A stretch of 64,000 nt of DNA from Streptomyces blattellae (GCF_009709555.1 NZ_WJBG01000248.1:1-64000), one strand, 5' to 3'; shown: positions 35,971 through 45,484, numbered from the stretch's first letter. Numbers and translations are program-made. The notes: generated by a model not told the origin, from the letters alone.

Positions 35971-37407
35971 ATGAACATGGCGATGATGCGCCTGAGGCGC
36001 GAGGACCCGCGCGTCGTCGGCTCATTCAGACTTCACAGACGGCTCGGCGCGGGTGGGATGGGCGTGGTCTACCTGGGCTCTGACAAGAAGGGGCAGCGGG
36101 TCGCGCTCAAGGTCATCCGACCGGATCTGGCGGAGGACCAGGAGTTCCGGTCGCGGTTCGCGCGCGAGGTGTCGGCGGCCCGGCGGATCCGGGGCGGCTG
36201 CACCGCCCGGCTGGTCGCGGCGGATCTCGACGCCGAACGTCCCTGGTTCGCCACGCAGTACGTACCCGGCCCCTCCCTGCACGACAAGGTCGCCGGCGAG
36301 GGGGCGCTGATTGCCGCCGATGTCGCCGCCGTCGGGGCCGCCCTGTCCGAGGGCCTGGTCGCCGTGCACGAGGCCGGGGTCGTGCACCGGGACCTGAAGC
36401 CGTCCAACATCCTGCTGTCCCCGAAGGGGCCGCGGATCATCGACTTCGGCATCGCCTGGGCGACCGGCGCCTCCACCCTCACCCACGTCGGCACGGCCGT
36501 CGGCTCGCCCGGCTTCCTCGCCCCCGAGCAGGTGCGTGGCGCCGCGGTGACGCCCGCCACGGACGTGTTCTCCCTCGGCGCGACGCTGGCGTACGCCTCC
36601 ATGGGCGACTCGCCCTTCGGGCACGGCAGTTCCGAAGTGATGCTGTACCGGGTGGTGCACGAGGAGCCGCAACTGCGCGGCGTTCCCGACGCGCTCGCCC
36701 CCCTCGTGCGGGCCTGTCTCGCCAAGGACCCCGAGGAACGCCCCAGCACTCTCCAGCTGTCGCTGCGGCTGAAGGAGATCGCGGCCCGCGAGGCACAGGG
36801 GTTCGCCGAGGCGCGTCCACCCGCGCCCCGCTCCGGGGACGCGGACCGGCCCACCGGGCGGCTCGCCGAGACCTACCCCGAGCGCGGCCTCCTGCGGCGC
36901 CCTCAGGGTCAGCCCGGCCAGCCCGGACTGCCGCCGGGCACGCAGAGCGGACCGCCCGCGCCCCGGGGATCCGCCTCCGGGCCGCGCGGCCCTGTCACCG
37001 GGCGGAACACGGCGCCGTCGTCCCGGAACGGGATTCCGCAGCGGGGCGCCGGCACTCCCCGCGGTGCCAACGCCTCACGCGGCGGCGGCACGTCGGCCCC
37101 CCGGCAGGGGAGTCCGCGGACCATGCCCGCGGCACGGAACTCGACGCGCTCGGGCAACGGCAGCAGACCAGCGCCGCGAGGCGCGGGCGGTGGCAGCGGT
37201 CGTCCCGTTCCCCGGACCACGGGCGCCGGGCGACGGCCCGCCAATCCGCGGCTGCTGCGGCAGCGGCTGTTCGTGTTCGTCGTCGTGACCCTGCTGGTCG
37301 CGCTCGGCATCGCGGCGGCCCAGGGCTGCCAGGGACCCTCGCGGGGGCTCGGCGGTGACCGGGACGTTCGTACGACAGCAGGAGCGGGTGGCCGTACCAC
37401 CGCATGA
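35971..37407 (+). CDS. Membrane-anchored Ser/Thr protein kinase
   Basis: Kinase of 478 residues. The complete eukaryotic-type catalytic domain (about 18-280) has a glycine loop LGAGGMGVVY, Lys47 in VALKVI, HRDLKPSN (Asp141) and DFG (158-160). It is followed by about 150 residues rich in Pro, Gly, Arg and Ser. One membrane helix (LFVFVVVTLLVALGIAAAQG, about 433-452) and a 26-residue exterior tail complete the protein. There are no PASTA or other sensor repeats, so the signal must come through a partner or the tail. The ATG at 35971 follows GCGGGG; two more in-frame ATGs follow at once. Confidence 0.93.
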   Translation: MNMAMMRLRREDPRVVGSFRLHRRLGAGGMGVVYLGSDKKGQRVALKVIRPDLAEDQEFRSRFAREVSAARRIRGGCTARLVAADLDAERPWFATQYVPGPSLHDKVAGEGALIAADVAAVGAALSEGLVAVHEAGVVHRDLKPSNILLSPKGPRIIDFGIAWATGASTLTHVGTAVGSPGFLAPEQVRGAAVTPATDVFSLGATLAYASMGDSPFGHGSSEVMLYRVVHEEPQLRGVPDALAPLVRACLAKDPEERPSTLQLSLRLKEIAAREAQGFAEARPPAPRSGDADRPTGRLAETYPERGLLRRPQGQPGQPGLPPGTQSGPPAPRGSASGPRGPVTGRNTAPSSRNGIPQRGAGTPRGANASRGGGTSAPRQGSPRTMPAARNSTRSGNGSRPAPRGAGGGSGRPVPRTTGAGRRPANPRLLRQRLFVFVVVTLLVALGIAAAQGCQGPSRGLGGDRDVRTTAGAGGRTTA

Positions 37408-37447
37408 GCCGTCGTCGTCGGACGGGCGGCAGGTTGCGGGCGGCTCC

Positions 37448-37490
37448 AGGTCCTGATCCAGGCCCTGGAGCAGGACCTGGATCAGGACCT
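37448..37490. terminator. Convergent terminator between kinase and methylase
   Basis: AGGTCCTGATCCAGG pairs perfectly with CCTGGATCAGGACCT (15 bp) around a 13-nt loop. The right arm overlaps the stop codon of the methylase gene on the minus strand. Confidence 0.8.
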
Positions 37491-38307
37491 AGAGCTGAGG
37501 GCGGCCCGTGGCCACGGCGTAGAAGGCGACCGCGGCCGCCGCTCCCACGTTGAGGGAGTCCACGTCGTGGGACATGGGGATGCGGACCCATTCGTCGGCG
37601 GCGACCAGGGCCTGGGTGGACAGGCCGTCGCCCTCGGCGCCGAGCATCAGGGCCACCCGGTCCATGCGGTGCGGCGCGGCCTCGTCGAGGGTCTTGGCCT
37701 TCTCGTCCGGGGTGAGGGCGAGGAGGGTGAAGCCGGCCTCGCGGACCGACTCCAGGCCCTTGGGCCAGGTGTCCAGGCGGGCGTAAGGCACCGAGAAGAC
37801 GGCGCCCATCGAGACCTTCACGCTGCGGCGGTACAGCGGGTCCGCGCAGTCCGGGGAGAGCAGCACGGCGTCCATGCCGAGGGCCGCGGCGGAGCGGAAG
37901 ATCGCGCCGGTGTTGGTGTGGTCGTTGACGGACTCCATGACCGCCACCCGGCGTGCGGTCTGCAGGAGTTCGGTCGCCGTGGGCAGCGGCTTGCGCTGCA
38001 TGGAGGCGAGCGCGCCGCGGTGCACGTGGTAACCGGTGACCTGCTCGGCGAGTTCCGGGCTGACCGCGTAGACGGGAGCGGGGAGTTCGTCGATGACATC
38101 GCGCATGACGTCGACCCACTTGGCGGAGAGCAGCATCGAACGCATCTCGTAGCCCGCGTCCTTCGCCCGCCGGATGACCTTCTCGCCCTCGGCGATGAAC
38201 AGGCCTTCGGCGGGTTCGCGCTTACGGCGCAGCTCTACGTCGGTCAGGCCCGTGTAGTCGTGCAGGCGCGGGTCGTCGGGATCCTCGACGGTGATGAGAT
38301 CGGCCAC
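37489..38307 (-). CDS. SpoU/TrmH-family RNA 2'-O-methyltransferase
   Basis: SPOUT methylase of 272 residues with an N-terminal substrate-binding domain (LFIAEGEKVIRRA). The C-terminal trefoil-knot domain has motif 1 NDHTNTGAIFRSAAALG, motif 2 LMLGAEGDGLS and motif 3 IPMSHDVDSLNVGAAAA, which together bind S-adenosylmethionine. It methylates a ribose in rRNA or tRNA; the exact site is not predictable. The ATG at 38307 lies 64 bp downstream of cobA, same strand. Confidence 0.93.
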   Translation of the reverse strand: MADLITVEDPDDPRLHDYTGLTDVELRRKREPAEGLFIAEGEKVIRRAKDAGYEMRSMLLSAKWVDVMRDVIDELPAPVYAVSPELAEQVTGYHVHRGALASMQRKPLPTATELLQTARRVAVMESVNDHTNTGAIFRSAAALGMDAVLLSPDCADPLYRRSVKVSMGAVFSVPYARLDTWPKGLESVREAGFTLLALTPDEKAKTLDEAAPHRMDRVALMLGAEGDGLSTQALVAADEWVRIPMSHDVDSLNVGAAAAVAFYAVATGRPQL

Positions 38308-38371
38308 AGGGTGATACTGCCTTGTCGTACGTGCGGTGCCAACGGCTCGGGACGGGTTCTGTTACCCCGGG

Positions 38372-39604
38372 TTACGCGGGCGGGTGCGGGCCCACCTTGA
38401 CCACCTCGCCGATGACGATCACCGCCGGCGGTTTCACCTCGTGGGTCAGCACCGTCTCGCCCGCCGTCGCGAGGGTCGCGTCCACCCGGCGCTGGGCGGC
38501 CATCGTGCCCTCCTGGATCAGGGCGACCGGCGTGTCCGGGGACTTGCCGTGGGCGATGAGCGTCTCGGCGACCTTCCCGATCGTGGCGACGCCCATGAGG
38601 ACCACCAGCGTGCCGGTCAGCCGGGCGAGGGACGGCCAGTCGACCAGGGAGCGCTCGTCGTCGGGCGCGATGTGACCGCTGACCACCGTGAACTCGTGGG
38701 CCACGCCCCGGTGGGTGACCGGGATGCCGGCGGCGCCCGGGACCGAGATCGAGCTGGAGATGCCGGGCACGACCGTGCACGGGACGCCGGCCTCGGCCAG
38801 CGCCTGGACCTCCTCCATGCCGCGTCCGTACACGAAGGGGTCGCCGCCCTTGAGACGTACGACCGACTTGCCTTCCTTGGCGTGCTCGATCAGCGCGTTG
38901 TTGATGGCCTCCTGGGCCATGAACCGGCCGTACGGCAGCTTCGCCGCGTCGATCACCTCGACCGTCGGGGGCAGCTCCGCGAGCAGATCGCGGGGGCCCA
39001 GGTGATCGGTGATGACCACGTCGGCCTCGGCGAGGAGGCGGCGGCCCCGGACGGTGATCAGGTCCGGGTCGCCGGGGCCGCCGCCGACCAGGGCGACGCC
39101 GGGAGTGCGGGTGCGGTGGTGGGGGGCGACGAGGCTGCCGTCGCGGAGGCCTTCGACGACCGCGTCACGGACGGCGGCGGTGTGGCGGGGGTCGCGGGAC
39201 TTGGTGTCGGTGGTGAGGATCGCGACGGTGACGCCCTCGCTGTGGCCGGTGGCGGGAGTCCAGGCCGTCGCCTGATCCGCGTCGTCGGAGCGGACGCACC
39301 AGACGCGGTGGCGCTCCGCTTCCGCCGAGGCGCTTTCGTTGGCCTCGTGGTCGCTGGTGGCGATGAGGGCGTACCAGGCGTCGGCGAGGTCGCCGTCGGC
39401 ATACGGGCGCTTGTGCCAGGTGATCTCGCCGGCGTCCGCCATCGCCTCGACCGAGGGGGTCGCTTCGGGGGATACGAGGAGGATGTCGGCGCCGGCCGCG
39501 ATGAGGGCGGGGAGACGGCGCTGGGCGACCTGGCCGCCACCGAGGACGACGACCCGGCGGCCGGTGAGGCGGAGGCCTACGGGGTAGGCGGGGTGTTCGG
39601 CCAT
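38372..39604 (-). CDS. cobA: Uroporphyrinogen-III C-methyltransferase / precorrin-2 dehydrogenase fusion
   Basis: Two-domain protein of 410 residues, like CysG but shorter. The N-terminal Rossmann part (VVVLGGGQVAQRRLPAL, residues 18-34) belongs to precorrin-2 dehydrogenases. The C-terminal part (from about residue 165, VALVGGGPGDPDLITVRG) is the SAM-dependent methylase with RLKGGDPFVYGRG and VPGISSSI. It makes precorrin-2 and probably sirohydrochlorin for siroheme and cobalamin. The ferrochelatase-related middle segment of CysG is short. The ATG at 39604 is used. Confidence 0.93.
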   Translation of the reverse strand: MAEHPAYPVGLRLTGRRVVVLGGGQVAQRRLPALIAAGADILLVSPEATPSVEAMADAGEITWHKRPYADGDLADAWYALIATSDHEANESASAEAERHRVWCVRSDDADQATAWTPATGHSEGVTVAILTTDTKSRDPRHTAAVRDAVVEGLRDGSLVAPHHRTRTPGVALVGGGPGDPDLITVRGRRLLAEADVVITDHLGPRDLLAELPPTVEVIDAAKLPYGRFMAQEAINNALIEHAKEGKSVVRLKGGDPFVYGRGMEEVQALAEAGVPCTVVPGISSSISVPGAAGIPVTHRGVAHEFTVVSGHIAPDDERSLVDWPSLARLTGTLVVLMGVATIGKVAETLIAHGKSPDTPVALIQEGTMAAQRRVDATLATAGETVLTHEVKPPAVIVIGEVVKVGPHPPA

Positions 39605-39766
39605 GAGGGTGCGGCTCCTCTTTACGGCGGTGCGGTGGCCCTGACGTGCGGATTTTACGGGGCGGGCGGGTGTGGCGGGTCAGGTGTCCGGTGGTTGGGC
39701 TTCGTCGCCGGGTGCGGGTGCGTGGGTCCGTGCCCACCCGTGCCGCCCTGCGGAACGACTGCCCAC

Positions 39767-39810
39767 AGGCCCACGGGCGGCTGCCCGGAGGCCCACGGGC
39801 GGCTGCCCGG
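39767..39810. repeat. 22-bp tandem repeat in the cobA-cobT spacer
   Basis: AGGCCCACGGGCGGCTGCCC plus GG, repeated exactly twice (39767-39788, 39789-39810) with a partial third unit. It lies in the 316-bp non-coding spacer between the bluB-cobT and cobA genes and can form hairpins with neighbouring GCCC/GGGC runs. Confidence 0.7.
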
Positions 39811-39920
39811 AGGCTCAGGGCGGGCCGGCAACGGGCCCAGGGTGCTGGACCGCGGGCCCTCCCGTCGTCCCGCAGCCCCTCCCTCCCGCCGTCCTGCGGG
39901 ATCTCCCCGTTCAGGAACCG

Positions 39921-42900
39921 CTACTTCTCGGTTACGCCCGCCGAGTCGAACGTCGCCACCTCGTGCATCGCCCGTGCCGTGCTCTGGACCAGCGGCAGGG
40001 CCAGGAGTGCGCCCGTGCCCTCGCCGAGGCGGAGGTCGAGGTCGACGAGGGGGCGGAGGCCCAGTTTGTTGAGGGCCGCCACGTGGCCGGGTTCGGCGCT
40101 GCGGTGGCCGGCGATGCAGGCGGCCAGGACCTCGGGGGCGATGGCGCGGGCGACCAGGGCGGCGGCGCCGGCGCTGACGCCGTCGAGGATGACCGGGGTG
40201 CGGAGGGACGCGCCGCCCAGCAAGAGGCCGACCATCGCGGCGTGTTCGAAGCCGCCGATGGCGGCGAGGACGCCGATGGGGTCGGCCGGGTCCGGCTGGT
40301 GGACCTCGATGGCACGGCGGACGACCTCGGTCTTGCGGGCCAGGGTCTCGTCGTTGATGCCGGCGCCGCGGCCGGTCACCTCGGCGGGGTCCGTGTCGCT
40401 GAAGACCGAGATCAGGGCCGCCGACGCCGTCGTGTTCGCGACGCCCATCTCGCCGGTGAGGAGCGCCTTGTTGCCGGCCGCCACCAGGTCGCGGGCCGTC
40501 TCGATGCCGACCTCGATGGCCTGCTTGGCCTCCTCGCGGGTCATCGCGGGGCCGGTCGTCATGTCGGACGTACCGGCGCGGACCTTGCGGGGCAGGAGGC
40601 CGGGTGTGGCGGGGAGGTCGGTCGCCACACCCACGTCCACGACGCAGACCTCGGCGCCCACCTGGCCGGCGAAGGCGTTGCAGACCGCGCCGCCGCCGAG
40701 GAAGTTGGCGACCATCTGGGCCGTCACCTCCTGGGGCCAGGGGGTGACTCCTTGCGCGTGCACACCATGGTCGGCCGCGAAGATCGCGACCGCGGCGGGC
40801 TCCGGGATCGGCGGCGGGCACTGCCGGGACAGGCCGGAGAGCTGGGCGGAGATGATCTCCAGCATGCCGAGGGCGCCCGCGGGTTTCGTCATCCGCTTCT
40901 GCCGCTCCCAGGCCTCGCCGAGCGCCTTGGCGTCGAGCGGTCGGATCTGCGCGACGGTCTCGGCGAGCAGGTCGTGCGGGTCCTCGCCGGGCAGGGCGCG
41001 GCGGCCGTACGTCTCCTCGTGCACGACCCAGGACAGCGGGCGCCGCTTGGACCAGCCCGCCTGCATCAGCTCGGGCTCCTCCGGGAACTCGTCGACGTAG
41101 CCCACGCAGAGGTAGGCGACGACTTCGAGGTGCTCGGGCAGGCCGAGGGTGCGGACCATCTCGCGCTCGTCGAAGAAGCTGACCCAGCCGACGCCGAGGC
41201 CCTCGGCGCGGGCGGCGAGCCAGAGGTTCTCGACCGCGAGCGCGGAGGAGTACGGCGCCATCTGGGGCTGGGTGTGCCGGCCCAGGGTGTGCCGGCCGCC
41301 GCGGGTCGGGTCGGCGGTGACGACGATGTTCACCGGGGTGTCGAGGATGGCCTCGATCTTCAGTTCCTTGAACTGCTTCGCCCGGCCCTTGGGCAGCGAC
41401 TTGGCGTACGCGTCGCGCTGACGCATGGCCAGCTCGTGCATCGTGCGGCGGGTGTCGGCGGAGCGGATGACCACGAAGTCCCAGGGCTGCGAGTGGCCCA
41501 CGGAGGGAGCGGTGTGCGCCGCCTCCAGGACGCGGAGCAGGACCTCGTGCGGGATGGGGTCGCTGCGGAAACCGTTGCGGACGTCGCGGCGTTCGCGCAT
41601 GACCTTCAGGACGGCCTCGCGCTCGGTGTCTTCGTAGGCGGGCGCGGCCGGGCCGGTGGGCTCCGGCGCTCCTGGCACTACGGCCGTGCCGTCTTCGAGG
41701 TCGGCGGCCCGGGTGTCCAGATCCTCCGCGTGCTGTACGAGTTCGGGGTCGGGCTCCGCCGCTGCGGGCTCGGCGTCTCCGTCCCGCGGGGCGGGGACGA
41801 CGACCTGGGGTTCCTGGTGGTCGTCCACCGGGAGCTGAAGGGCCTCCGGGGGCGTCGGCGCGAGGTGCGGGGTCGTCGGCACCGAGCCCTCCACCGGGAC
41901 GAACTGGCCCACGGGCTCCTCGGACACACCGGCGACCGGGAGGGTGACCGTGGCATCGCCCCCGTGGTCGGGGGCGGCGGGCGCCTCGAACTGCGCCTGC
42001 TCGTCGACGGGTTCGGCCGGGGCGACGTCCTCGGCGGCGAGCGGCTGAGCCTCCTCCGCGTCATTCGTCGGCGTGCCTACGGCCATGCCCTGCGCCTGCG
42101 CCGCCACGGCGTCCGGCGTCTCGACGGGGGGCACGTGCGGGGCCGCGTGCTGCGGGCCCTGCGTGTGATGCACGCCGGTGACCGGGTGCTCGTGCCGGGC
42201 CGGCGCGGGGCTCTCGACGTCGGCGGGCCGGAGAGGCTGTGCAGCATCCGGTGCCGCCGGGAAGGGCACGGCGGATTCGGGGGTCTGCGGCTCGGGCGCG
42301 GACATGGCCGGGGCGGGATCCGACACGGGCTCGGGTACGGCCGGGTCGGGGGCCTGCGGGGTCATGGGGGCGGCGGGATCGGGGGCGTGTGGCGGCTCCG
42401 GTACGGCCGCGTCCGGAGCGTGCGCGGGCTCCGGTACGACGGCTGTTTCCGCGACGGGCACGGCCTCGGGGTCGGGGTCGGGGTCGGGGTCGTTCAGGGT
42501 GTCTGCGGCAACGGGGGTCTGACCGGCGTCCGGGGCTGGGGCGGCGACCTCTGCGGGGTGCCCGGCGTCCGGGGCGGTTACGGTCAGCGGGGCCTGAGCG
42601 GCATCCGGGGCAACGCCCGTGCCGGGCAAGGGGTCCGCTTCGGGAGCGGTTGAAGCCTCGGCCACCTGCCCTGCGCCCGGGATGACGGGGCTGGGGGGCG
42701 CCTGCCCTGCATCCGGCACCGCGGCACCCTCAGGCGCCTGCCCTGCATCCGGCACCGCGGCACCCTCAGGCACCTGCCCTGCGTCCGGCGCCGAAAGGCC
42801 TTCGGCCACCGGACCGGCGTCGGAACCGGCTTCGGCTTCGGCTTCGCTATCGGCTCCGGCACCGCCCGCGAATCCGGCCCCGGCCCCGGCCCCGGCCCCG

Positions 42901-43901
42901 GGAGCCTGCCCGCCCTCCGCTACGAGCGCGGCGCCTTCCGGCGTCGTCCCCGCTTCGGAAGGCGAAGTCCCGGGCACCTCGCCAAACGAACCAGCCGCGT
43001 CCGCGGGCGCCTGCCCGGCCTCCGGCCCGACCGCGCCCGCCGGAACCGCCGGAGCTGTGGGAGTCGGAGCACCGTCCGTCCCCGACACCCCACCGGAACC
43101 CGGCACTCCCTCTCCGCCGTACGACGCCTCGCCGTCCTGCGCGAACTCCGCGCCCTCCGCGCCCTCCGCGATGAGCGCGCCCTCGGCATCCTCGGCGCCC
43201 TCCACACCGTATGCACCCGCACCCATCTCTGCCTCCGCCGTCCCCGGAGCCGCCACCGCGACCGCCTCTGTGGCGAGCCGGGCTGCGGCGGCCTGGGCTG
43301 TGCCCATCGGCTCGGCGACGGGCTCGGCTGTCGGGACAACCGTTTCCGCAGGGGAGGCCTCGGTGTGCACCGGGGCCTGTACCGTGCCCGGCGCGGGGGC
43401 GCCCCAGGGGGACGCGCTCTGGGGGGCCGTCTCGGCGAGTTGCGGGACGTCGAGGTACTCGGGACCGGTCGGGTACGGGCCGGGGCGGCCGGCGGGCGTG
43501 CCCGCGGGGCCGCGGTCGGCGAGGGAGCGGACCGGGCTGGCCGACTGGTCGGGGATCGGCGGGCCGAGGTGCAGCGGACGGCGGTGAGCGGTCGCCGCCG
43601 GGGTGGACGGCGGCGTCGGGGTGGGCAGGCGGACGCCGCCCAGGTCCACGTTGCCGCTGTCGCGGCCGGCGGTCTCGTGCGGGCCCGGTTCGTGGACGGC
43701 CTCGACGACCGGCTCCGGTGCGGGCGGCGGAACCTCGTTGCCCCATGCGCCCTGGGCGCCCGGCAGCAGCAACAGGTCTTCGTCCTCGGCGGTGGTCTCG
43801 GAGAGGTAGGTGTACGCACCGTGCGCGGGGGCGCCCGGCTGCTCCACCATGCCTGCGTTCTCCGGCAGCCCCTCGCCCGGGACCTGGCCGGTGTCGGTCA
43901 T
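39921..43901 (-). CDS. cobT: BluB-CobT fusion with long low-complexity N-terminus
   Basis: Protein of 1326 residues. Residues 1 to about 750 are low-complexity, rich in Ala, Pro, Glu, Gly and Asp, with repeats of PDAGQAPEGAAV type and a DPDPDPDP run; this part is probably disordered. Residues about 756-960 are a BluB-like nitroreductase fold (RRDVRNGF, APSVGHSQPWDFV, ENLWLAARAEGLGVGWVSF), which makes 5,6-dimethylbenzimidazole from FMN. Residues about 975-1326 are CobT, which joins that base to nicotinate mononucleotide; the catalytic Glu is in RLGEGTGA. Product and next enzyme are thus fused. The ATG at 43901 follows GAGGGG. No cobalamin riboswitch is visible in the 368-bp leader. Confidence 0.9.
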   Translation of the reverse strand: MTDTGQVPGEGLPENAGMVEQPGAPAHGAYTYLSETTAEDEDLLLLPGAQGAWGNEVPPPAPEPVVEAVHEPGPHETAGRDSGNVDLGGVRLPTPTPPSTPAATAHRRPLHLGPPIPDQSASPVRSLADRGPAGTPAGRPGPYPTGPEYLDVPQLAETAPQSASPWGAPAPGTVQAPVHTEASPAETVVPTAEPVAEPMGTAQAAAARLATEAVAVAAPGTAEAEMGAGAYGVEGAEDAEGALIAEGAEGAEFAQDGEASYGGEGVPGSGGVSGTDGAPTPTAPAVPAGAVGPEAGQAPADAAGSFGEVPGTSPSEAGTTPEGAALVAEGGQAPGAGAGAGAGFAGGAGADSEAEAEAGSDAGPVAEGLSAPDAGQVPEGAAVPDAGQAPEGAAVPDAGQAPPSPVIPGAGQVAEASTAPEADPLPGTGVAPDAAQAPLTVTAPDAGHPAEVAAPAPDAGQTPVAADTLNDPDPDPDPEAVPVAETAVVPEPAHAPDAAVPEPPHAPDPAAPMTPQAPDPAVPEPVSDPAPAMSAPEPQTPESAVPFPAAPDAAQPLRPADVESPAPARHEHPVTGVHHTQGPQHAAPHVPPVETPDAVAAQAQGMAVGTPTNDAEEAQPLAAEDVAPAEPVDEQAQFEAPAAPDHGGDATVTLPVAGVSEEPVGQFVPVEGSVPTTPHLAPTPPEALQLPVDDHQEPQVVVPAPRDGDAEPAAAEPDPELVQHAEDLDTRAADLEDGTAVVPGAPEPTGPAAPAYEDTEREAVLKVMRERRDVRNGFRSDPIPHEVLLRVLEAAHTAPSVGHSQPWDFVVIRSADTRRTMHELAMRQRDAYAKSLPKGRAKQFKELKIEAILDTPVNIVVTADPTRGGRHTLGRHTQPQMAPYSSALAVENLWLAARAEGLGVGWVSFFDEREMVRTLGLPEHLEVVAYLCVGYVDEFPEEPELMQAGWSKRRPLSWVVHEETYGRRALPGEDPHDLLAETVAQIRPLDAKALGEAWERQKRMTKPAGALGMLEIISAQLSGLSRQCPPPIPEPAAVAIFAADHGVHAQGVTPWPQEVTAQMVANFLGGGAVCNAFAGQVGAEVCVVDVGVATDLPATPGLLPRKVRAGTSDMTTGPAMTREEAKQAIEVGIETARDLVAAGNKALLTGEMGVANTTASAALISVFSDTDPAEVTGRGAGINDETLARKTEVVRRAIEVHQPDPADPIGVLAAIGGFEHAAMVGLLLGGASLRTPVILDGVSAGAAALVARAIAPEVLAACIAGHRSAEPGHVAALNKLGLRPLVDLDLRLGEGTGALLALPLVQSTARAMHEVATFDSAGVTEK

Positions 43902-44269
43902 GCGTACCCCTCGCCCATCGGTTAGTGCTTCTACGACCTGCTCACCGGGGACGGCGCACCGACCGCCCCCGTAGTGAAGAACGAGCGTGCGTGCCCAGCG
44001 GCACGAACGACCCGTCGGCAAATGACGACAAAGCCATTAACTGGCATTGTCGCGGCCGTTCCCCCGTCGCGACAGCATGATCCGCGACGAGACCGCTGTG
44101 GACTGCGCCACGTTGCGCGTCCTCCGGTTCTGCCGTACCACAGCCACCCCAAAACGGGTGTGCTTTCCGGACATTGACCGACGAAGCGCCGGGTGACCGA
44201 GTGCGGTACAACGATCGGCCAGCCTACCGCGCGCAGTACGACAACAGGATCACGGGGACGGGATCGGGA

Positions 44270-45484
44270 TCAGCCCGCGCGTTCCGGCAGGACCCCGCTG
44301 AGCAGGAACACCACGCTGCGTTCCTTCTCCGTCCAGGCCCGTGTGTCGAGTTCGACGGACTGCAGCAGGGCGCACGCGACCTGGTAGCCGTGTTCCGTGA
44401 GGTCGCGGCCGAGGAGTTCGGCGGCGTCGCGGGTGGCGGCGTGGGTGACGATGCGCTGCGGGCGTCGGTCGGCGACCGCGGAGACCACGACCGCTCCCCC
44501 GCCGCCGACCCGGACGACGTCCGGCTCGGGCAGGTTCTCCAGGACGTGCGGGGCGCTGCCGTGCACGACCTGCAGCTGGACGCCGTGGTGCCGGGCGGAG
44601 GACTCGGTGCGGACGCACGCTTCGAGCGCGCCGTCCACGGCGATGACCGCGGCGCCGGCCCGGGCGGACTCGACGGCGAAGGCGCCGCTGCCGCAGCCGA
44701 TGTCCCATACGAGGTCGCCGACGCGCGGGCCGAGGCGGGCGAGTTGGGCCGCGCGGAGCGGTTCCAGCTCGCCTTCGCCCATGAGGCCGCCGTACGCCGC
44801 GGAGGGCAGCGTCCAGCCGCGCGGCCCGGCGGCCGGTTCGCGTCCGGCGATCCAGCCTCCGCCCTCGGCGGCGGCGGTGACGGGCCCGCCGATGACGATG
44901 ACGACGTTCGGGTCCCGCCAGGTGTGGTCGGCGGCCTTGTCGGAGGTGAGGATCGTGACCCGCTCGCGTTCGGTGCCGAGTTCCTCGCAGATGACGAAGG
45001 TGCGGTGAACGCCTTCCAGGAGCAGGCCGAGTTCGGCGGGGCCGGCGCCCGGTGAGGTGAGGACGGCGACCTTGGTGTGGGCCCGGCACACATTCACCGC
45101 GCGTCGCAGGGTGCGTCGGTGTGCGACGACCACCTGGGCATCGTCCCAGGGCATCCCGGCGCGCGCGAAGGCGGCGGCGACGGAGGAAACGGCCGGTACG
45201 ACCTCGACCTCCAGGCCGAACTCGGGTGCGCGCAGCGTCCGTACGACACCGAAGAAGCCGGGGTCCCCGTCGGCGAGCACCACCGCGGTGCCGCGGTGTC
45301 CGGCGATGCGGCGGGCGGCGAGGGCGACGCTGCCTAGGCGCATCCGCTCGGCGGTGTGCGGTACCTCGGGGAGCGCGAGGTGGTGCGCGGCGCCTGCCAC
45401 CAGCGTGGCCGCGCCCAGGGCCGCGCGTGCCGCGGCGGTCAGGGGCGAACCGTCCCAGCCGATCACCGTGACCCGGTCGGCCAT
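44270..45484 (-). CDS. cobL: Precorrin-6Y C5,15-methyltransferase (CbiE-CbiT fusion)
   Basis: Protein of 404 residues. The N-terminal half (RVTVIGWDGSPL, LADGDPGFFGV) is the CbiE-type corrin C5 methylase. The C-terminal half (from about 205, VWDIGCGSGAFAVESAR) is a class I SAM methylase, CbiT, which methylates C15 and decarboxylates the acetate side chain. It acts in mid cobalamin synthesis, two steps removed from the other cob genes here. It is read leftward; the 368-bp spacer to the next cob gene (43902-44269) shows only a weak hairpin near 44046-44072. Confidence 0.92.
   Translation of the reverse strand: MADRVTVIGWDGSPLTAAARAALGAATLVAGAAHHLALPEVPHTAERMRLGSVALAARRIAGHRGTAVVLADGDPGFFGVVRTLRAPEFGLEVEVVPAVSSVAAAFARAGMPWDDAQVVVAHRRTLRRAVNVCRAHTKVAVLTSPGAGPAELGLLLEGVHRTFVICEELGTERERVTILTSDKAADHTWRDPNVVIVIGGPVTAAAEGGGWIAGREPAAGPRGWTLPSAAYGGLMGEGELEPLRAAQLARLGPRVGDLVWDIGCGSGAFAVESARAGAAVIAVDGALEACVRTESSARHHGVQLQVVHGSAPHVLENLPEPDVVRVGGGGAVVVSAVADRRPQRIVTHAATRDAAELLGRDLTEHGYQVACALLQSVELDTRAWTEKERSVVFLLSGVLPERAG

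Noticed and set aside
39605..39920. Coding sequence in the cobA-cobT spacer
   Set aside because: No frame has a start with a ribosome-binding site, and the region is dominated by repeats.
39672..42653. 993-residue open frame on the plus strand opposite the BluB-CobT gene
   Set aside because: It mirrors the low-complexity and conserved CobT codons; no motif and no ribosome-binding site.
42478..42860. Assembly artefact in the repetitive N-terminus of the BluB-CobT gene
   Set aside because: The frame stays open through all repeats and units are diverged, so real low-complexity coding is the simpler reading; long reads would settle it.
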